A stretch of DNA of 7,947 nucleotides from Ferrimicrobium sp. (GTDB lineage: Bacteria; Actinomycetota; Acidimicrobiia; Acidimicrobiales; Acidimicrobiaceae): contig DAHXNM010000327.1 in assembly GCA_027365375.1 (NCBI GenBank), positions 1-7,947 on the forward strand, written 5' to 3'. Both the position numbers and the translations under genes were made by a program. The notes beneath the pieces are model-generated. The model ran no database searches. It was not told where the DNA came from and was given only the letters and a program-made list of their open reading frames with translations. Shown here one piece after another: positions 1 through 6,841 of the stretch. Numbering within the stretch: position 1 is the first letter of the stretch; every line of letters begins with the position of its first letter.

Positions 1-5
1 GGTAG

Positions 6-105
6 CATTTTGTTCCACAGGGACCCTCCAGTGATGAGTTGTTACTAATCCCATTCTGGCAGAGCCCCTGTGACCCTCCCAAACTCACCCCTGGTGCGTG
101 GTTAC
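6..105. repeat. Two diverged copies of a three-module repeat
   Basis: The order CATTyTG, then GACCCTCC, then TGrTGmGTkGTTAC occurs twice. Copy one has CATTTTG at 6-12, GACCCTCC at 22-29 and TGATGAGTTGTTAC at 32-45. Copy two has CATTCTG at 52-58, GACCCTCC at 72-79 and TGGTGCGTGGTTAC at 92-105. The 8-mer is identical in both copies, the 7-mer matches at 6 of 7 positions and the 14-mer at 11 of 14, with unequal spacers. Repeated modules like this are known from the ends of some insertion sequences, notably the IS21 family. Attribution to such an element is inference, since no transposase is in the window. Confidence 0.4.
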
Positions 106-207
106 ACCTGACTAAATTCCCCACTTAAATCCGAAGTCCCAAGAAACCGATAGTAGTGTTAACGCGGAAGCACCTACCGGCAGTGCAAGCGGTGCGGGTA
201 GTATCGA

Positions 208-227
208 CACCGCTCAAGTAAGCGGTG
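208..227 (-). terminator. Possible terminator hairpin behind xerD
   Basis: CACCGCT at 208-214 pairs perfectly with AGCGGTG at 221-227 around a 6-nt loop. The hairpin lies about 50 nt past the xerD stop on the minus strand. There is no U-tract after it on the minus strand, so it is not a classical rho-independent terminator, although terminators without U-tracts have been proposed in actinobacteria. A second AGCGGTG at 188-194 could pair with the same CACCGCT, so other structures compete. Confidence 0.35.
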
Positions 228-246
228 CCAAAGATTAACAGCTCTC

Positions 247-259
247 TATCTGTCAGATA
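247..259. repeat. 13-nt palindrome TATCTG-T-CAGATA
   Basis: Two perfect 6-bp arms around one central base, starting 18 nt past the xerD stop. As RNA it can form a 5-bp stem with a 3-nt loop; as DNA it has the form of a binding site for a dimeric protein. No adjacent promoter or gene start is visible, so no role can be assigned. Confidence 0.3.
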
Positions 260-276
260 AATAGCCTCCAGAGTGG

Positions 277-1248
277 CTAGGGTCGTGATGCACGAGGGTG
301 AAACTCGTTGTAAACCTTGGTGAGATGAGCAACCGAAACCTTGGTATAGATCTCAGTTGTGGCTATTGACGAGTGTCCGAGAAGTTCCTGGATTACCCTT
401 AAATCAGCACCCGCCTCTACAAGGTGGGTGGCGCACGAGTGTCGCAGCGTGTGTGGAGAGAAACGATTGCCTAGACCTACAGCCTGGGCACGTTTCTTAA
501 GCGCAAACCAAGCTCCTTGGCGAGTAAGACGGCCACCGGTTTGATTTACAAAGACAGCCCGTTCGGTCGAGTGCTTCCTGATCAGCTGTCGACGAGGTTC
601 GCCGAGATAACCTGATAGAAAGCTTGCTGCAATTGGTGGCACTGGCACCAGCCGTTCTTTCGAACCCTTACCGGTGACGGTGAGCCAGAAGGAGTCCTCG
701 CGAAGATCCTCAAGATCGAGCCCTACCAACTCAGAGATTCGCATTCCTGAGGCGTACAGGAGTTCCAGCATCGCCCTGTCGCGACTGGCCAGTGGATCAG
801 TGGGCACGGTAGCCTCTAGGAGCTTCATGGTATCCTCGACTGAAAGGGCTTTGGGAAGGGATGCGATCTCTGTGTGGAGTCGAAGTCCTTCCATGGGATC
901 ATGAACCATCTGACCGCTGCCTATCAGATACGAATAGAGCCCACGTGCTGCAGAGGCTGCCCGAGCGGCGCTCCTGGCCGATGTTGTACGCTGATGGTCG
1001 GCGAGGAAGCCGGCAAGATCATGATGATTGGCGCCAAGAAGTGACTTCCCATGGTTGAGCAGATAGTCGAGCAGTCGAATTAGATCTCCTCGGTACGCGA
1101 GTATGGTGAGTTCACTTCGCTCCTGCATCACCGCCAAAAAGACCAGATACTCATCTATCAACGAACTTCCGGGTAGATCTGCTCTCGCCTCAGCTGAAGC
1201 GGTCACGAACGTCTGGTGATTCAGGAAAGTTTGATGGGTCAAGCCCAT
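277..1248 (-). CDS. xerD: XerD-type tyrosine site-specific recombinase
   Basis: Tyrosine recombinase of the XerC/XerD group. Xer proteins resolve chromosome dimers at the dif site near the terminus, with FtsK. An N-terminal SAM-like core-binding domain covers roughly residues 30-115 and the catalytic domain roughly 130-315. All catalytic residues are visible: R170 in GMRISE, K194 in TGKGSKER, H266 and R269 in SPHTLRHS, H292 in LGHSS and the nucleophile Y301 in TTEIYTKV. Coordinates are for the longest form (323 aa, ATG at 1248), which overlaps the Nudix gene by 59 nt and has no Shine-Dalgarno sequence. GTG at 1206 (309 aa) or TTG at 1161 (294 aa, weak GGAAG 4 nt upstream, no overlap) would be nearer the usual length of about 300 aa, so the true start is uncertain. 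It is the last gene of the unit and matches the position of the recombinase next to the Nudix gene in mycobacteria. No dif-like site was seen here. Confidence 0.92.
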   Translation of the reverse strand: MGLTHQTFLNHQTFVTASAEARADLPGSSLIDEYLVFLAVMQERSELTILAYRGDLIRLLDYLLNHGKSLLGANHHDLAGFLADHQRTTSARSAARAASAARGLYSYLIGSGQMVHDPMEGLRLHTEIASLPKALSVEDTMKLLEATVPTDPLASRDRAMLELLYASGMRISELVGLDLEDLREDSFWLTVTGKGSKERLVPVPPIAASFLSGYLGEPRRQLIRKHSTERAVFVNQTGGRLTRQGAWFALKKRAQAVGLGNRFSPHTLRHSCATHLVEAGADLRVIQELLGHSSIATTEIYTKVSVAHLTKVYNEFHPRASRP

Positions 1249-1783
1249 GCTGGAGGAGATAGAGCTTGGTCAGGGTAAGCCCAACGATGGATTTGCCGTC
1301 ATTGAGCTGTTGAAGTGCTGAGAACTCACCAAGAGCCCCGATGTTTAGCGCCTGGACCTGCATGTCCTCTTCCTCTACGGATTGTGGTGCGACAGGTGCA
1401 TCCGACAAACCAAGTGCAACAACCACGTGCGTAGTCTCATTGGTAAAGCCGGGAGAATTCAGAAAGGAACCAACTAGTTCAAGCCGATCGGCCTTGAGTC
1501 CGCACTCCTCCTGGAGTTCGCGCTCAGCTGTAGTGAGGACCTCCTCGCCTGGAACATCACACTTGCCCGCCGGTAGTTCGATGAGGTGTTGTTCGACTGA
1601 GGGCCTAAACTGGCGAACCACTACCACGCGAGTATCAGCGAGGAGCGGTACGATGACCACTGCGCCAGGGTGCTCGACAATCGTCCTCCGATAGTCGACC
1701 CCATTTACTCGAAACGACTTCTCGAGCATGGTAAGAAAGCCATTGGTCGCCAAAGTGCGCTCCCCGATCTTGGCGAAGGTCAT
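1190..1783 (-). CDS. Nudix hydrolase, ADP-ribose pyrophosphatase-like
   Basis: A 197-residue Nudix protein, probably cleaving ADP-ribose or a related nucleoside diphosphate sugar to AMP and a sugar phosphate with Mg2+ or Mn2+. The Nudix box runs from G73 to L96, with RELQEECGL at 88-96 giving the metal-binding E92 and E93; there is one extra residue in the GX5E part, as I recall for bacterial ADP-ribose pyrophosphatases. LNSPGFTNE at 108-116 places P111 about 15 residues after the box, a mark of the ADP-ribose subfamily. The chosen ATG (1783) follows the pyrG stop after one base (TGA-G-ATG) and has AAGGAG 7 nt upstream. An upstream in-frame ATG at 1936 would only add 51 residues read out of frame from pyrG and is rejected. 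The 3' end overlaps the longest reading of xerD. Neighbours match Rv1700 of M. tuberculosis. The exact substrate cannot be told from sequence. Confidence 0.92.
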   Translation of the reverse strand: MTFAKIGERTLATNGFLTMLEKSFRVNGVDYRRTIVEHPGAVVIVPLLADTRVVVVRQFRPSVEQHLIELPAGKCDVPGEEVLTTAERELQEECGLKADRLELVGSFLNSPGFTNETTHVVVALGLSDAPVAPQSVEEEDMQVQALNIGALGEFSALQQLNDGKSIVGLTLTKLYLLQHGLDPSNFPESPDVRDRFS

Positions 1784-1784
1784 C

Positions 1785-3392
1785 TCAATGCTCCTTGGCA
1801 AACTCGAGCGCAGACCGGACGAGTCCGAGGAATAAGGGGTGTGGTCGATTCGGTCGGGATTGGAACTCTGGGTGTGCCTGGGTTCCCACCCAGAACGGAT
1901 GTCCGGCGAGCTCGACAAACTCCACCAGACGTCCATCGGGAGAGAAACCGGAAAGACTTAGACCAGCGTTGCGCAATCGACCATGGAAGCGCTGATTGAC
2001 TTCGAACCGATGACGATGGCGCTCGTAGACCACTTCCGAGTCGTATAGCTCATGAACTAAAGAACCAGCCTCTAACCTCGCTGGATAAGTGCCTAGACGC
2101 ATGGTACCCCCCAGGTCGGTGAGTTCACGCTGATCGTCCATGAGATCGATTACTGGGTAGCTGGTGTCAACATCGAACTCGGTCGAATGGGCATCGGTCA
2201 TATCGCCAAGGTGACGAGCGACGTCGACCACCATCACCTGGAGCCCAAGGCAGATACCTAGACATGGGATACCACGCTCCCTGGTGACCATCGCAGCACT
2301 GATTTTCCCATCGATGCCACGAGTACCAAAACCACCTGGGATCACGACTCCATCGATGCCATCAAAATACGAATCCGCCATCATGGGCGTCACCTCCTCG
2401 GCGGAGATCCACTCAATAATCACCTTGGCGTCATAATGGAGACCCCCATGGCGCAGCGCCTCAACCACAGAGAGATAGGCGTCTGCATGGTCAACATATT
2501 TACCGATGATACCGATTCGCACCTCACGTAGTGGGGACGCTGCCCGACGAGCGAGATCTCTCCACTCGCCAAGTTCAGGCTCGTCTGGACCATCCAGACG
2601 AAGCAGCTCGACTAGATAGTCGTCGAGCTCTTGGTCGTGCAACACCAGTGGTACTGCGAGCAAGTTGTCGGTGTCGATGGCGGTTACCACACCTCGCTCA
2701 GGGACATCGCAGAACATAGAGATCTTCTGTCTTACCGAAGCAGACATGGGGCGATCTGAACGGCATACGATGATATCTGGTTGGATCCCTCGTGAGCGCA
2801 GTTCGGCGACCGAATGTTGAGTGGGCTTAGTCTTCTCCTCCTGCGATGGACCTATATGAGGAACCAGGGTTAGATGGACGAAGCATGCATGATCACGCCC
2901 GATCTCGTTTCGAAGTTGCCGAATCGCCTCGAGGAAGGGCAAAATCTCGATATCGCCAACGGTGCCACCGATCTCGGTGATTACCACATCAGTGTCGTCG
3001 GTGGCTAGTGCGCGAATGCGAGTTTTGATCTCATCGGTAATGTGAGGGATAACCTGCACCGTCTTGCCTAGGTAATCGCCATGGCGCTCACGCTCGATTA
3101 CTGTTTTGTAGATGGCACCAGTGGTTACAGAAGACCCTCGCCGAAGTTGAATATCGACAAAACGCTCATAATGACCTAAGTCGAGGTCTGTCTCTGCTCC
3201 GTCTGCGGTGACAAAAACTTCGCCATGTTCGAATGGGTTCATGGTGCCAGGGTCAACGTTGATATAGGGGTCGAGCTTCTGCATCGTGACTCGAAGCCCT
3301 CGTGCCTTCAAAAGGCGCCCGATCGACGATGCGGTAATGCCCTTTCCTAACGAGCTTGCAACGCCGCCCGTGACAAAAATATGCTTAGTCAA
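1785..3392 (-). CDS. pyrG: CTP synthase (glutamine-hydrolysing)
   Basis: Makes CTP from UTP, ATP and glutamine, the last step of de novo pyrimidine nucleotide synthesis, in the cytoplasm. The N-terminal amidoligase domain (about 1-265) has the nucleotide-binding GGVASSLGKG at 9-18, the conserved QKLDPYINVDPGTM at 38-51 and EIGGTVGDIE at 140-149. The C-terminal class I glutamine amidotransferase domain (about 290-530) has PGGFG at 352-356, nucleophile C381 in LGICLGLQ, and H507 and E509 in AHPEF. Length 535 aa is in the family's normal range. The start is TTG at 3392, supported by the strong GGAAGGGAG 7 nt upstream and by alignment of TKHIFVTGG with the family N-terminus. It lies 19 nt after recN and one base before the Nudix gene. 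I see no pyrG attenuator-like leader, as expected for an internal operon gene. Confidence 0.98.
   Translation of the reverse strand: MTKHIFVTGGVASSLGKGITASSIGRLLKARGLRVTMQKLDPYINVDPGTMNPFEHGEVFVTADGAETDLDLGHYERFVDIQLRRGSSVTTGAIYKTVIERERHGDYLGKTVQVIPHITDEIKTRIRALATDDTDVVITEIGGTVGDIEILPFLEAIRQLRNEIGRDHACFVHLTLVPHIGPSQEEKTKPTQHSVAELRSRGIQPDIIVCRSDRPMSASVRQKISMFCDVPERGVVTAIDTDNLLAVPLVLHDQELDDYLVELLRLDGPDEPELGEWRDLARRAASPLREVRIGIIGKYVDHADAYLSVVEALRHGGLHYDAKVIIEWISAEEVTPMMADSYFDGIDGVVIPGGFGTRGIDGKISAAMVTRERGIPCLGICLGLQVMVVDVARHLGDMTDAHSTEFDVDTSYPVIDLMDDQRELTDLGGTMRLGTYPARLEAGSLVHELYDSEVVYERHRHRFEVNQRFHGRLRNAGLSLSGFSPDGRLVEFVELAGHPFWVGTQAHPEFQSRPNRPHPLFLGLVRSALEFAKEH
1791..1796 (-). promoter_or_regulatory. 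Ribosome binding site fixing the Nudix start
   Basis: AAGGAG on the minus strand, inside the last codons of pyrG, 7 nt before the ATG at 1783. It supports the short (197 aa) form of the Nudix protein and suggests translational coupling to pyrG. Confidence 0.75.
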
Positions 3393-3399
3393 CCCCGCG

Positions 3400-3408
3400 C
3401 TCCCTTCC
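3400..3408 (-). promoter_or_regulatory. Ribosome binding site for the TTG start of pyrG
   Basis: GGAAGGGAG on the minus strand, 7 nt before TTG at 3392. No ATG or GTG lies at a suitable distance in frame, so this site decides the unusual start codon. Confidence 0.75.
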
Positions 3409-3411
3409 GAA

Positions 3412-4995
3412 TCAGTATACGTCAGTTCTATCGACGAATCGTGCGATTAGATCTTTCGCGTGTTCTTGAGCTTGCGGCGAGTCAGCATGGCCCGAGAGCA
3501 TTCGGGCTATCTCCCTCACGCGCTCGGATCCAGTGACTACCTGCAGCGATGTAGCAACCTGATCGGTGGTGGTCGATTTCGTGACCACCACATGCTGATC
3601 GGCGGCTGCAGCAATCTGAGCTAGGTGGGTCACCACCAGCACTTGACGGCGATCCGACATGGAGCGAAGGACCTCAGCAATGCGGAGCCCAGTAGAACCG
3701 CCAATACCGGCATCGATCTCGTCAAATATGAGCGTCGGCGTCGACGCACCTGCCACTCGCGCGATAGCAAGCATGAGACGGGAAAGTTCCCCACCAGATG
3801 CCACCTTCCCAAGCGGCATAGGAGCAATGCCAGGATTCGCGGTGAAGAGGATAGTTGGTACTATGCGATCGGGGTCGTCAAAGGCTATGATGCATTTGGC
3901 TCCGGCAAGGGCAACCTCGGCCAGCATCGCTTCGACCTGATGGATCAAGTCGTCTGCGGCCTGATGGCGCTCGCTGCGAAGGTCATGAAGTGCCTCCTCG
4001 ATTTGTGGCCCCAGGGAGGTGAGCTTGGCTACGATCTCGGTCTCGGAACTCTCGGAATCCTCCAGCTGAGAACGCTCTACTTCGAGGTCCGACTGTGCTT
4101 GGAGTACATCGGTAAGTGTTCCTCCAAAACGGCGTTTCATCGCCACCAATACACCAAGTCTCTCTTCTAGCTCTGCCAACGCTTGCGGATCCTCCACCTC
4201 ACCCTCGAGCGCAATGCGAGTGTCGTGGGCGAGATCATCAAGCTCGTCCATAAGCGTTACAAGTCGGTTACCGAACTCTGGCATCAGATCTCTGGCCTGG
4301 GAGTTGAGCTGGCCGACCTTGTCGGTCATCCCTCCCTCTCCAACTAGCAGATCATGGAGAGCGGACAAGAGCTGCTGGCGGTCACGCGTCAGAGCGAGGC
4401 GCGCAATCCGCTCCTCAATCTTCTCATCCTCCTCCGGATCCTCAACCTTGGCATCCCGAAGAACTCCTAGCTCATAGTTGACGAACTCGAGCCGACGTAT
4501 CCTATCGTTGCTCCGTGCACGCAGCTCAGAGAGCTCTGCCTCGAGCCTTGTGGCCTCTGCCCGCAGCTGGCGGACCAGGCTGTCATCTATAGAGCCGAAT
4601 CTGTCCAAGATGCGAAGCTGGGCCGACGGCTGAGTGAGTGTCGCGGCGAGATGTTGTCCAAAGATCTCAACCTCATGAGCGGTCCGTTCGCTCAACTCCG
4701 CGAGCGTTACCGGCTCGCGGTCGATACGTACCTGATTTCTGCCGGTGTTGGTTAACTCTCGCCGCAGCAGCACCTGCGTGCCCCCAGGGTCGAGTTGTGC
4801 GGCGACACGTGCTCTATCCCCGTGAGGACCGATAAGTTCGGGAGAGCCGCGTGCACCAAGGAGAAGGCCAAGTGCGGTCGTCAACAGCGTTTTACCTGCC
4901 CCGGTCTCACCCGTGATCACCACCAACCCAGCTTGGAACTCGAGTTCTGCATATTCAATTACGCCTAAATTCTTGACGATCAGCGATTCAAGCAC
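3412..4995 (-). CDS. recN: DNA repair ATPase RecN
   Basis: SMC-like ATPase that acts early in repair of double-strand breaks, bringing DNA ends together for RecA-dependent recombination. The N-terminal half-site has Walker A GETGAGKT at 29-36 and the Q-loop region FGQHLAATLTQPSAQLRILD near 112-131. Charged, heptad-like segments around 140-210 and 270-360 fit the short RecN coiled coil. The C-terminal half-site has the ABC signature VASGGELSR at 398-406, Walker B TLIFDEIDAGIGG at 420-432 (D425, catalytic E426) and H457 in VVTHLAQIA. At 527 aa it is a little shorter than the common 550-590 aa, mostly attributable to the middle. The GTG start at 4995 comes one base after the nadK stop, with GGAGGA 8 nt upstream; MLESL is the usual RecN N-terminus. 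I found no LexA-type box in front of the operon, so SOS control is not visible here. Confidence 0.97.
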   Translation of the reverse strand: MLESLIVKNLGVIEYAELEFQAGLVVITGETGAGKTLLTTALGLLLGARGSPELIGPHGDRARVAAQLDPGGTQVLLRRELTNTGRNQVRIDREPVTLAELSERTAHEVEIFGQHLAATLTQPSAQLRILDRFGSIDDSLVRQLRAEATRLEAELSELRARSNDRIRRLEFVNYELGVLRDAKVEDPEEDEKIEERIARLALTRDRQQLLSALHDLLVGEGGMTDKVGQLNSQARDLMPEFGNRLVTLMDELDDLAHDTRIALEGEVEDPQALAELEERLGVLVAMKRRFGGTLTDVLQAQSDLEVERSQLEDSESSETEIVAKLTSLGPQIEEALHDLRSERHQAADDLIHQVEAMLAEVALAGAKCIIAFDDPDRIVPTILFTANPGIAPMPLGKVASGGELSRLMLAIARVAGASTPTLIFDEIDAGIGGSTGLRIAEVLRSMSDRRQVLVVTHLAQIAAAADQHVVVTKSTTTDQVATSLQVVTGSERVREIARMLSGHADSPQAQEHAKDLIARFVDRTDVY

Positions 4996-4996
4996 C

Positions 4997-5875
4997 TCAG
5001 GAGTCCTCCGCTATAGCCTGGGGCTCATTTAGTCGGAACTTTCGCTTGACGATATCGTAGAACGGTACGTCAGCGACTCGGATAAGACGCACTGGCTTAG
5101 GGTGTGCGCTAATCGTGACCGAGTCGGGCGGTATCAACAAATGGACCACTTGACCGTCCACCATCACAGATGCATTAGGCCCACGATCAAGATGGAACTC
5201 TACTTCTTGATCGATTCCAAGTACAAGCGAGCGGTCAAAAAGCATGTGCGGCGAGAGAGGGGTCAGTATGATCGCCTGTAACTTTGGTGCAACGATCGGG
5301 CCTCGTGCCGATAGGTTATAAGCAGTAGATCCCGTCGGCGTCGCGATGATGAGACCGTCGGCCTCGTAGCGTAGAAATCTTTGCCCACCCAGACTCACAT
5401 CCCCGCGTATCACGTGTCCAGAGACTTGGCGCTCCACCACGACCTCGTTGAATGAGATGACACTTTGTGTCGCATCTCCTACCCGAAATTGAGCAACAAG
5501 AGCTAGACGCTCCTCAACGCTGAATTTACCCGCGAGGATGGAACCAAGGGCTGCGATCATGTCGGTGGGCTCGACTTCGGTAAGGTAACCTAGCTGGCCT
5601 AGATTAACCCCGAGTGCTGGAACCCCTTGGCGATGTGCACACGCCATCGCACGAAGCATCGTTCCATCACCCCCAAGGCAGACGACCGCATCAACGATCG
5701 GGTCGTCCTGGATAGCTTGCCAGTGGTGCTCGCCAGTCCATGTGGAGGTCGAATTCTCGTCTGTCAGGAGTTGAATACTCTGACAGCCGTTGGCCTCCAG
5801 GTAACTCTTAGCCTCAAGGAAGAGAGTGGTACTTTCGGAATGGGCGGGGTGGAGCACAAATCCCAAGGTCATCAT
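4997..5875 (-). CDS. nadK: NAD kinase
   Basis: Phosphorylates NAD to NADP with ATP (or polyphosphate in some actinobacteria), the only route to NADP in most bacteria. Family motifs are complete: GGDGT at 68-72 with catalytic D70, NLGQLGYLTE at 91-100, NE at 143-144, and YEADGLIIATPTGSTAY at 170-186 with the NAD-binding GSTAY; VDG is at 239-241 in the C-terminal beta domain. Length 292 aa is typical. Two ATG codons stand in tandem (5875 and 5872); the first gives the listed form. The stop of tlyA lies 12 nt upstream, and no good Shine-Dalgarno sequence is within normal range (AAGGA is about 18 nt away), so translation may depend on coupling to tlyA. The tlyA-nadK-recN order is widespread in actinobacteria and firmicutes. 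Confidence 0.97.
   Translation of the reverse strand: MMTLGFVLHPAHSESTTLFLEAKSYLEANGCQSIQLLTDENSTSTWTGEHHWQAIQDDPIVDAVVCLGGDGTMLRAMACAHRQGVPALGVNLGQLGYLTEVEPTDMIAALGSILAGKFSVEERLALVAQFRVGDATQSVISFNEVVVERQVSGHVIRGDVSLGGQRFLRYEADGLIIATPTGSTAYNLSARGPIVAPKLQAIILTPLSPHMLFDRSLVLGIDQEVEFHLDRGPNASVMVDGQVVHLLIPPDSVTISAHPKPVRLIRVADVPFYDIVKRKFRLNEPQAIAEDS
5004..5009 (-). promoter_or_regulatory. Ribosome binding site of recN inside nadK
   Basis: GGAGGA on the minus strand in the final codons of nadK, 8 nt before GTG at 4995. It supports the GTG start and coupling of recN translation to nadK. Confidence 0.7.
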
Positions 5876-5887
5876 TACAACGAGAGC

Positions 5888-6688
5888 CTAGTTCCTTCCC
5901 AGCACCTCGGCGATAAGCTGCTGAGTAAATGAGTCTGGTTTTGCGAGTGAATATCTTGAAACGGGAAGAAGATGGGCAAAATACTCCTGATTGCCTTTTG
6001 ATCCCTTCCTCCTCGACCGCACTAGTTGCTGAGGAACAAGTCCATGGTCTATAAGGTCGCCAAGCACAGTTTCCAACACGGTTGCATGTAGGTCCTCGTC
6101 TCGAATCACCCCCCTATATTTTGAGGCCACCTCCCGATCCACCTCGAACTGTGGCTTTATAAGCAGCAAGAGTTGTGTCTCCGCTCCGGAGAGTAGGCTC
6201 AAACTGGTCGCAATCTTAGTAACTGAGATGAACGAGACATCGACCGTCACCAGATCTGGCGGCTTTGAGAGTGGCCATATGAACCTTCTAATATCAGTCT
6301 GCTCGTGGACCGAGACTCGAGCATCTTTGCGGAGTTGTTCGTCGAGCTGCGCGGTACCAACATCGACGGCAATAACGGACCTTGCGCCCCTATCCAACAG
6401 TGCTCTAACGAACCCTCCAGTGGAGGATCCGACATCGAGACAGGTCATGTCTGCCGGCCTGACGTCACAGTCGATCAGCGCTCCCTCGAGTTTGTCGTAG
6501 CCACGCGGACGCCAGTCCCGTGTTCCCAGGAGCTCGATCGCATCGGTGTTGGCTACGAGACGTGCTGCTTTGAGTGCCAAAGATCCGTTTACGAGCACTT
6601 GCTGATCGTCAATCAGGAGCTCAGCTTGAGCTCGCGATCGCGCTAAGCCCCGCTTTTGCATCGCAATATCGAGGCGTTGTCTAGCCAC
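5888..6688 (-). CDS. tlyA: TlyA-type rRNA 2'-O-methyltransferase
   Basis: Methylates ribose 2'-O of cytidines in rRNA (C1920 of 23S, and in the longer type also C1409 of 16S, E. coli numbering); loss of the mycobacterial enzyme gives capreomycin resistance. An S4 RNA-binding domain covers about 3-50 (RLDIAMQKRGLARSRAQAEL). The SAM-dependent FtsJ-like domain follows, with motif I LDVGSSTGGF at 84-93. The FtsJ-type tetrad is present as K66 (GYDKLEGAL), D150 (TVDVSFISV), K178 (LIKPQFEV) and E235 (GNQEYF). Length 266 aa is close to the 268 aa M. tuberculosis protein, suggesting the two-target type, though this is not proven. The start is GTG at 6688 with AGGAG 9 nt upstream. The interdomain linker reads RDWR (57-60) where mycobacterial TlyA has RAWV. 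It is the first gene of the six-gene unit; some homologues are annotated as haemolysins, which the motifs here do not support. Confidence 0.95.
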   Translation of the reverse strand: MARQRLDIAMQKRGLARSRAQAELLIDDQQVLVNGSLALKAARLVANTDAIELLGTRDWRPRGYDKLEGALIDCDVRPADMTCLDVGSSTGGFVRALLDRGARSVIAVDVGTAQLDEQLRKDARVSVHEQTDIRRFIWPLSKPPDLVTVDVSFISVTKIATSLSLLSGAETQLLLLIKPQFEVDREVASKYRGVIRDEDLHATVLETVLGDLIDHGLVPQQLVRSRRKGSKGNQEYFAHLLPVSRYSLAKPDSFTQQLIAEVLGRN

Positions 6689-6779
6689 GAGGCTCGGCTC
6701 CTGGGATGAGTCGCCAACAGTGCTCTCTTAGCTGGTTGAGGCGAACGTCCATAGTCCGAGTGTAACCGACAACCAGGTG

Positions 6780-6808
6780 GAGCTACTCGGCCACTGATGT
6801 ACGGTCAA
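6780..6808 (-). promoter_or_regulatory. Candidate sigma-70-type promoter for the tlyA operon
   Basis: TTGACC at 6808-6803 matches five of six bases of the -35 consensus. A 17-nt spacer leads to TAGCTC at 6785-6780, a weak -10. Transcription would start near 6773, leaving a leader of about 85 nt before tlyA. Judged by eye only. Confidence 0.35.
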
Positions 6809-6824
6809 ATCGAGTAGATTAGCC

Positions 6825-6834
6825 GGAAGGGGGG
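6825..6834 (+). promoter_or_regulatory. Ribosome binding site of the crotonase gene
   Basis: GGAAGGGGGG, 7 nt before ATG at 6842. It is a strong purine-rich match and confirms the start. Confidence 0.7.
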
Positions 6835-6841
6835 TTCTCAC

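Larger units (their letters stand above)
1..276. other. Gene-free region beyond xerD with repeats and hairpins
   Basis: No open reading frame with coding character or a ribosome binding site is visible on either strand. The left part (6-105) contains two diverged copies of a set of short modules. The right part (174-259) contains several short inverted repeats lying 3' of the xerD stop codon. The segment probably holds the end of the minus-strand operon and possibly the end of an element that extends past the left edge. No tRNA-like cloverleaf or CRISPR repeat was recognised. Confidence 0.6.
6689..6841. promoter_or_regulatory. Divergent promoter region between tlyA and the crotonase gene
   Basis: This 153-bp spacer is the only place upstream of both divergent genes and should hold both promoters. 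CCGAGT (6756-6761) and ACTCGG (6785-6790) form a 6-bp inverted repeat with a 23-nt spacer. For the plus strand the best pair I can find is weak: TTGAGG at 6736-6741 and TGTAAC at 6761-6766, with 19 nt between. No riboswitch or LexA-type box was recognised. Confidence 0.45.

Noticed and set aside
1..276. dif site beside xerD
   Set aside because: No segment resembles the 28-bp two-armed dif consensus; dif is normally near the terminus and need not be near xerD.
277..1248. Phage or integron integrase
   Set aside because: Length, motif wording (SPHTLRHSCATHL, GMRISELVGLDLEDL) and location in a conserved housekeeping operon fit XerD. No attachment-site tRNA, phage gene or cassette array is nearby.
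1784..1936. N-terminal extension of the Nudix ORF to an ATG at 1936
   Set aside because: It lies inside the conserved C-terminus of pyrG in another frame, has no Nudix-family similarity, and the ATG at 1783 has AAGGAG at 7 nt.
3625..4170. 181-codon plus-strand ORF opposite recN
   Set aside because: It is antisense to conserved recN sequence, has no ribosome binding site or recognisable domain, and is explained by the codon pattern of recN.
6720..6800. tRNA-like stretch on the minus strand (GTAGCTCCACCTGGTTG)
   Set aside because: It resembles a tRNA D-arm, but no acceptor pairing, anticodon arm or standard T-arm can be built around it.
6689..6841. LexA (SOS) box in front of the recN-containing operon
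   Set aside because: GAAC occurs but no paired GTTC at the required spacing was found.
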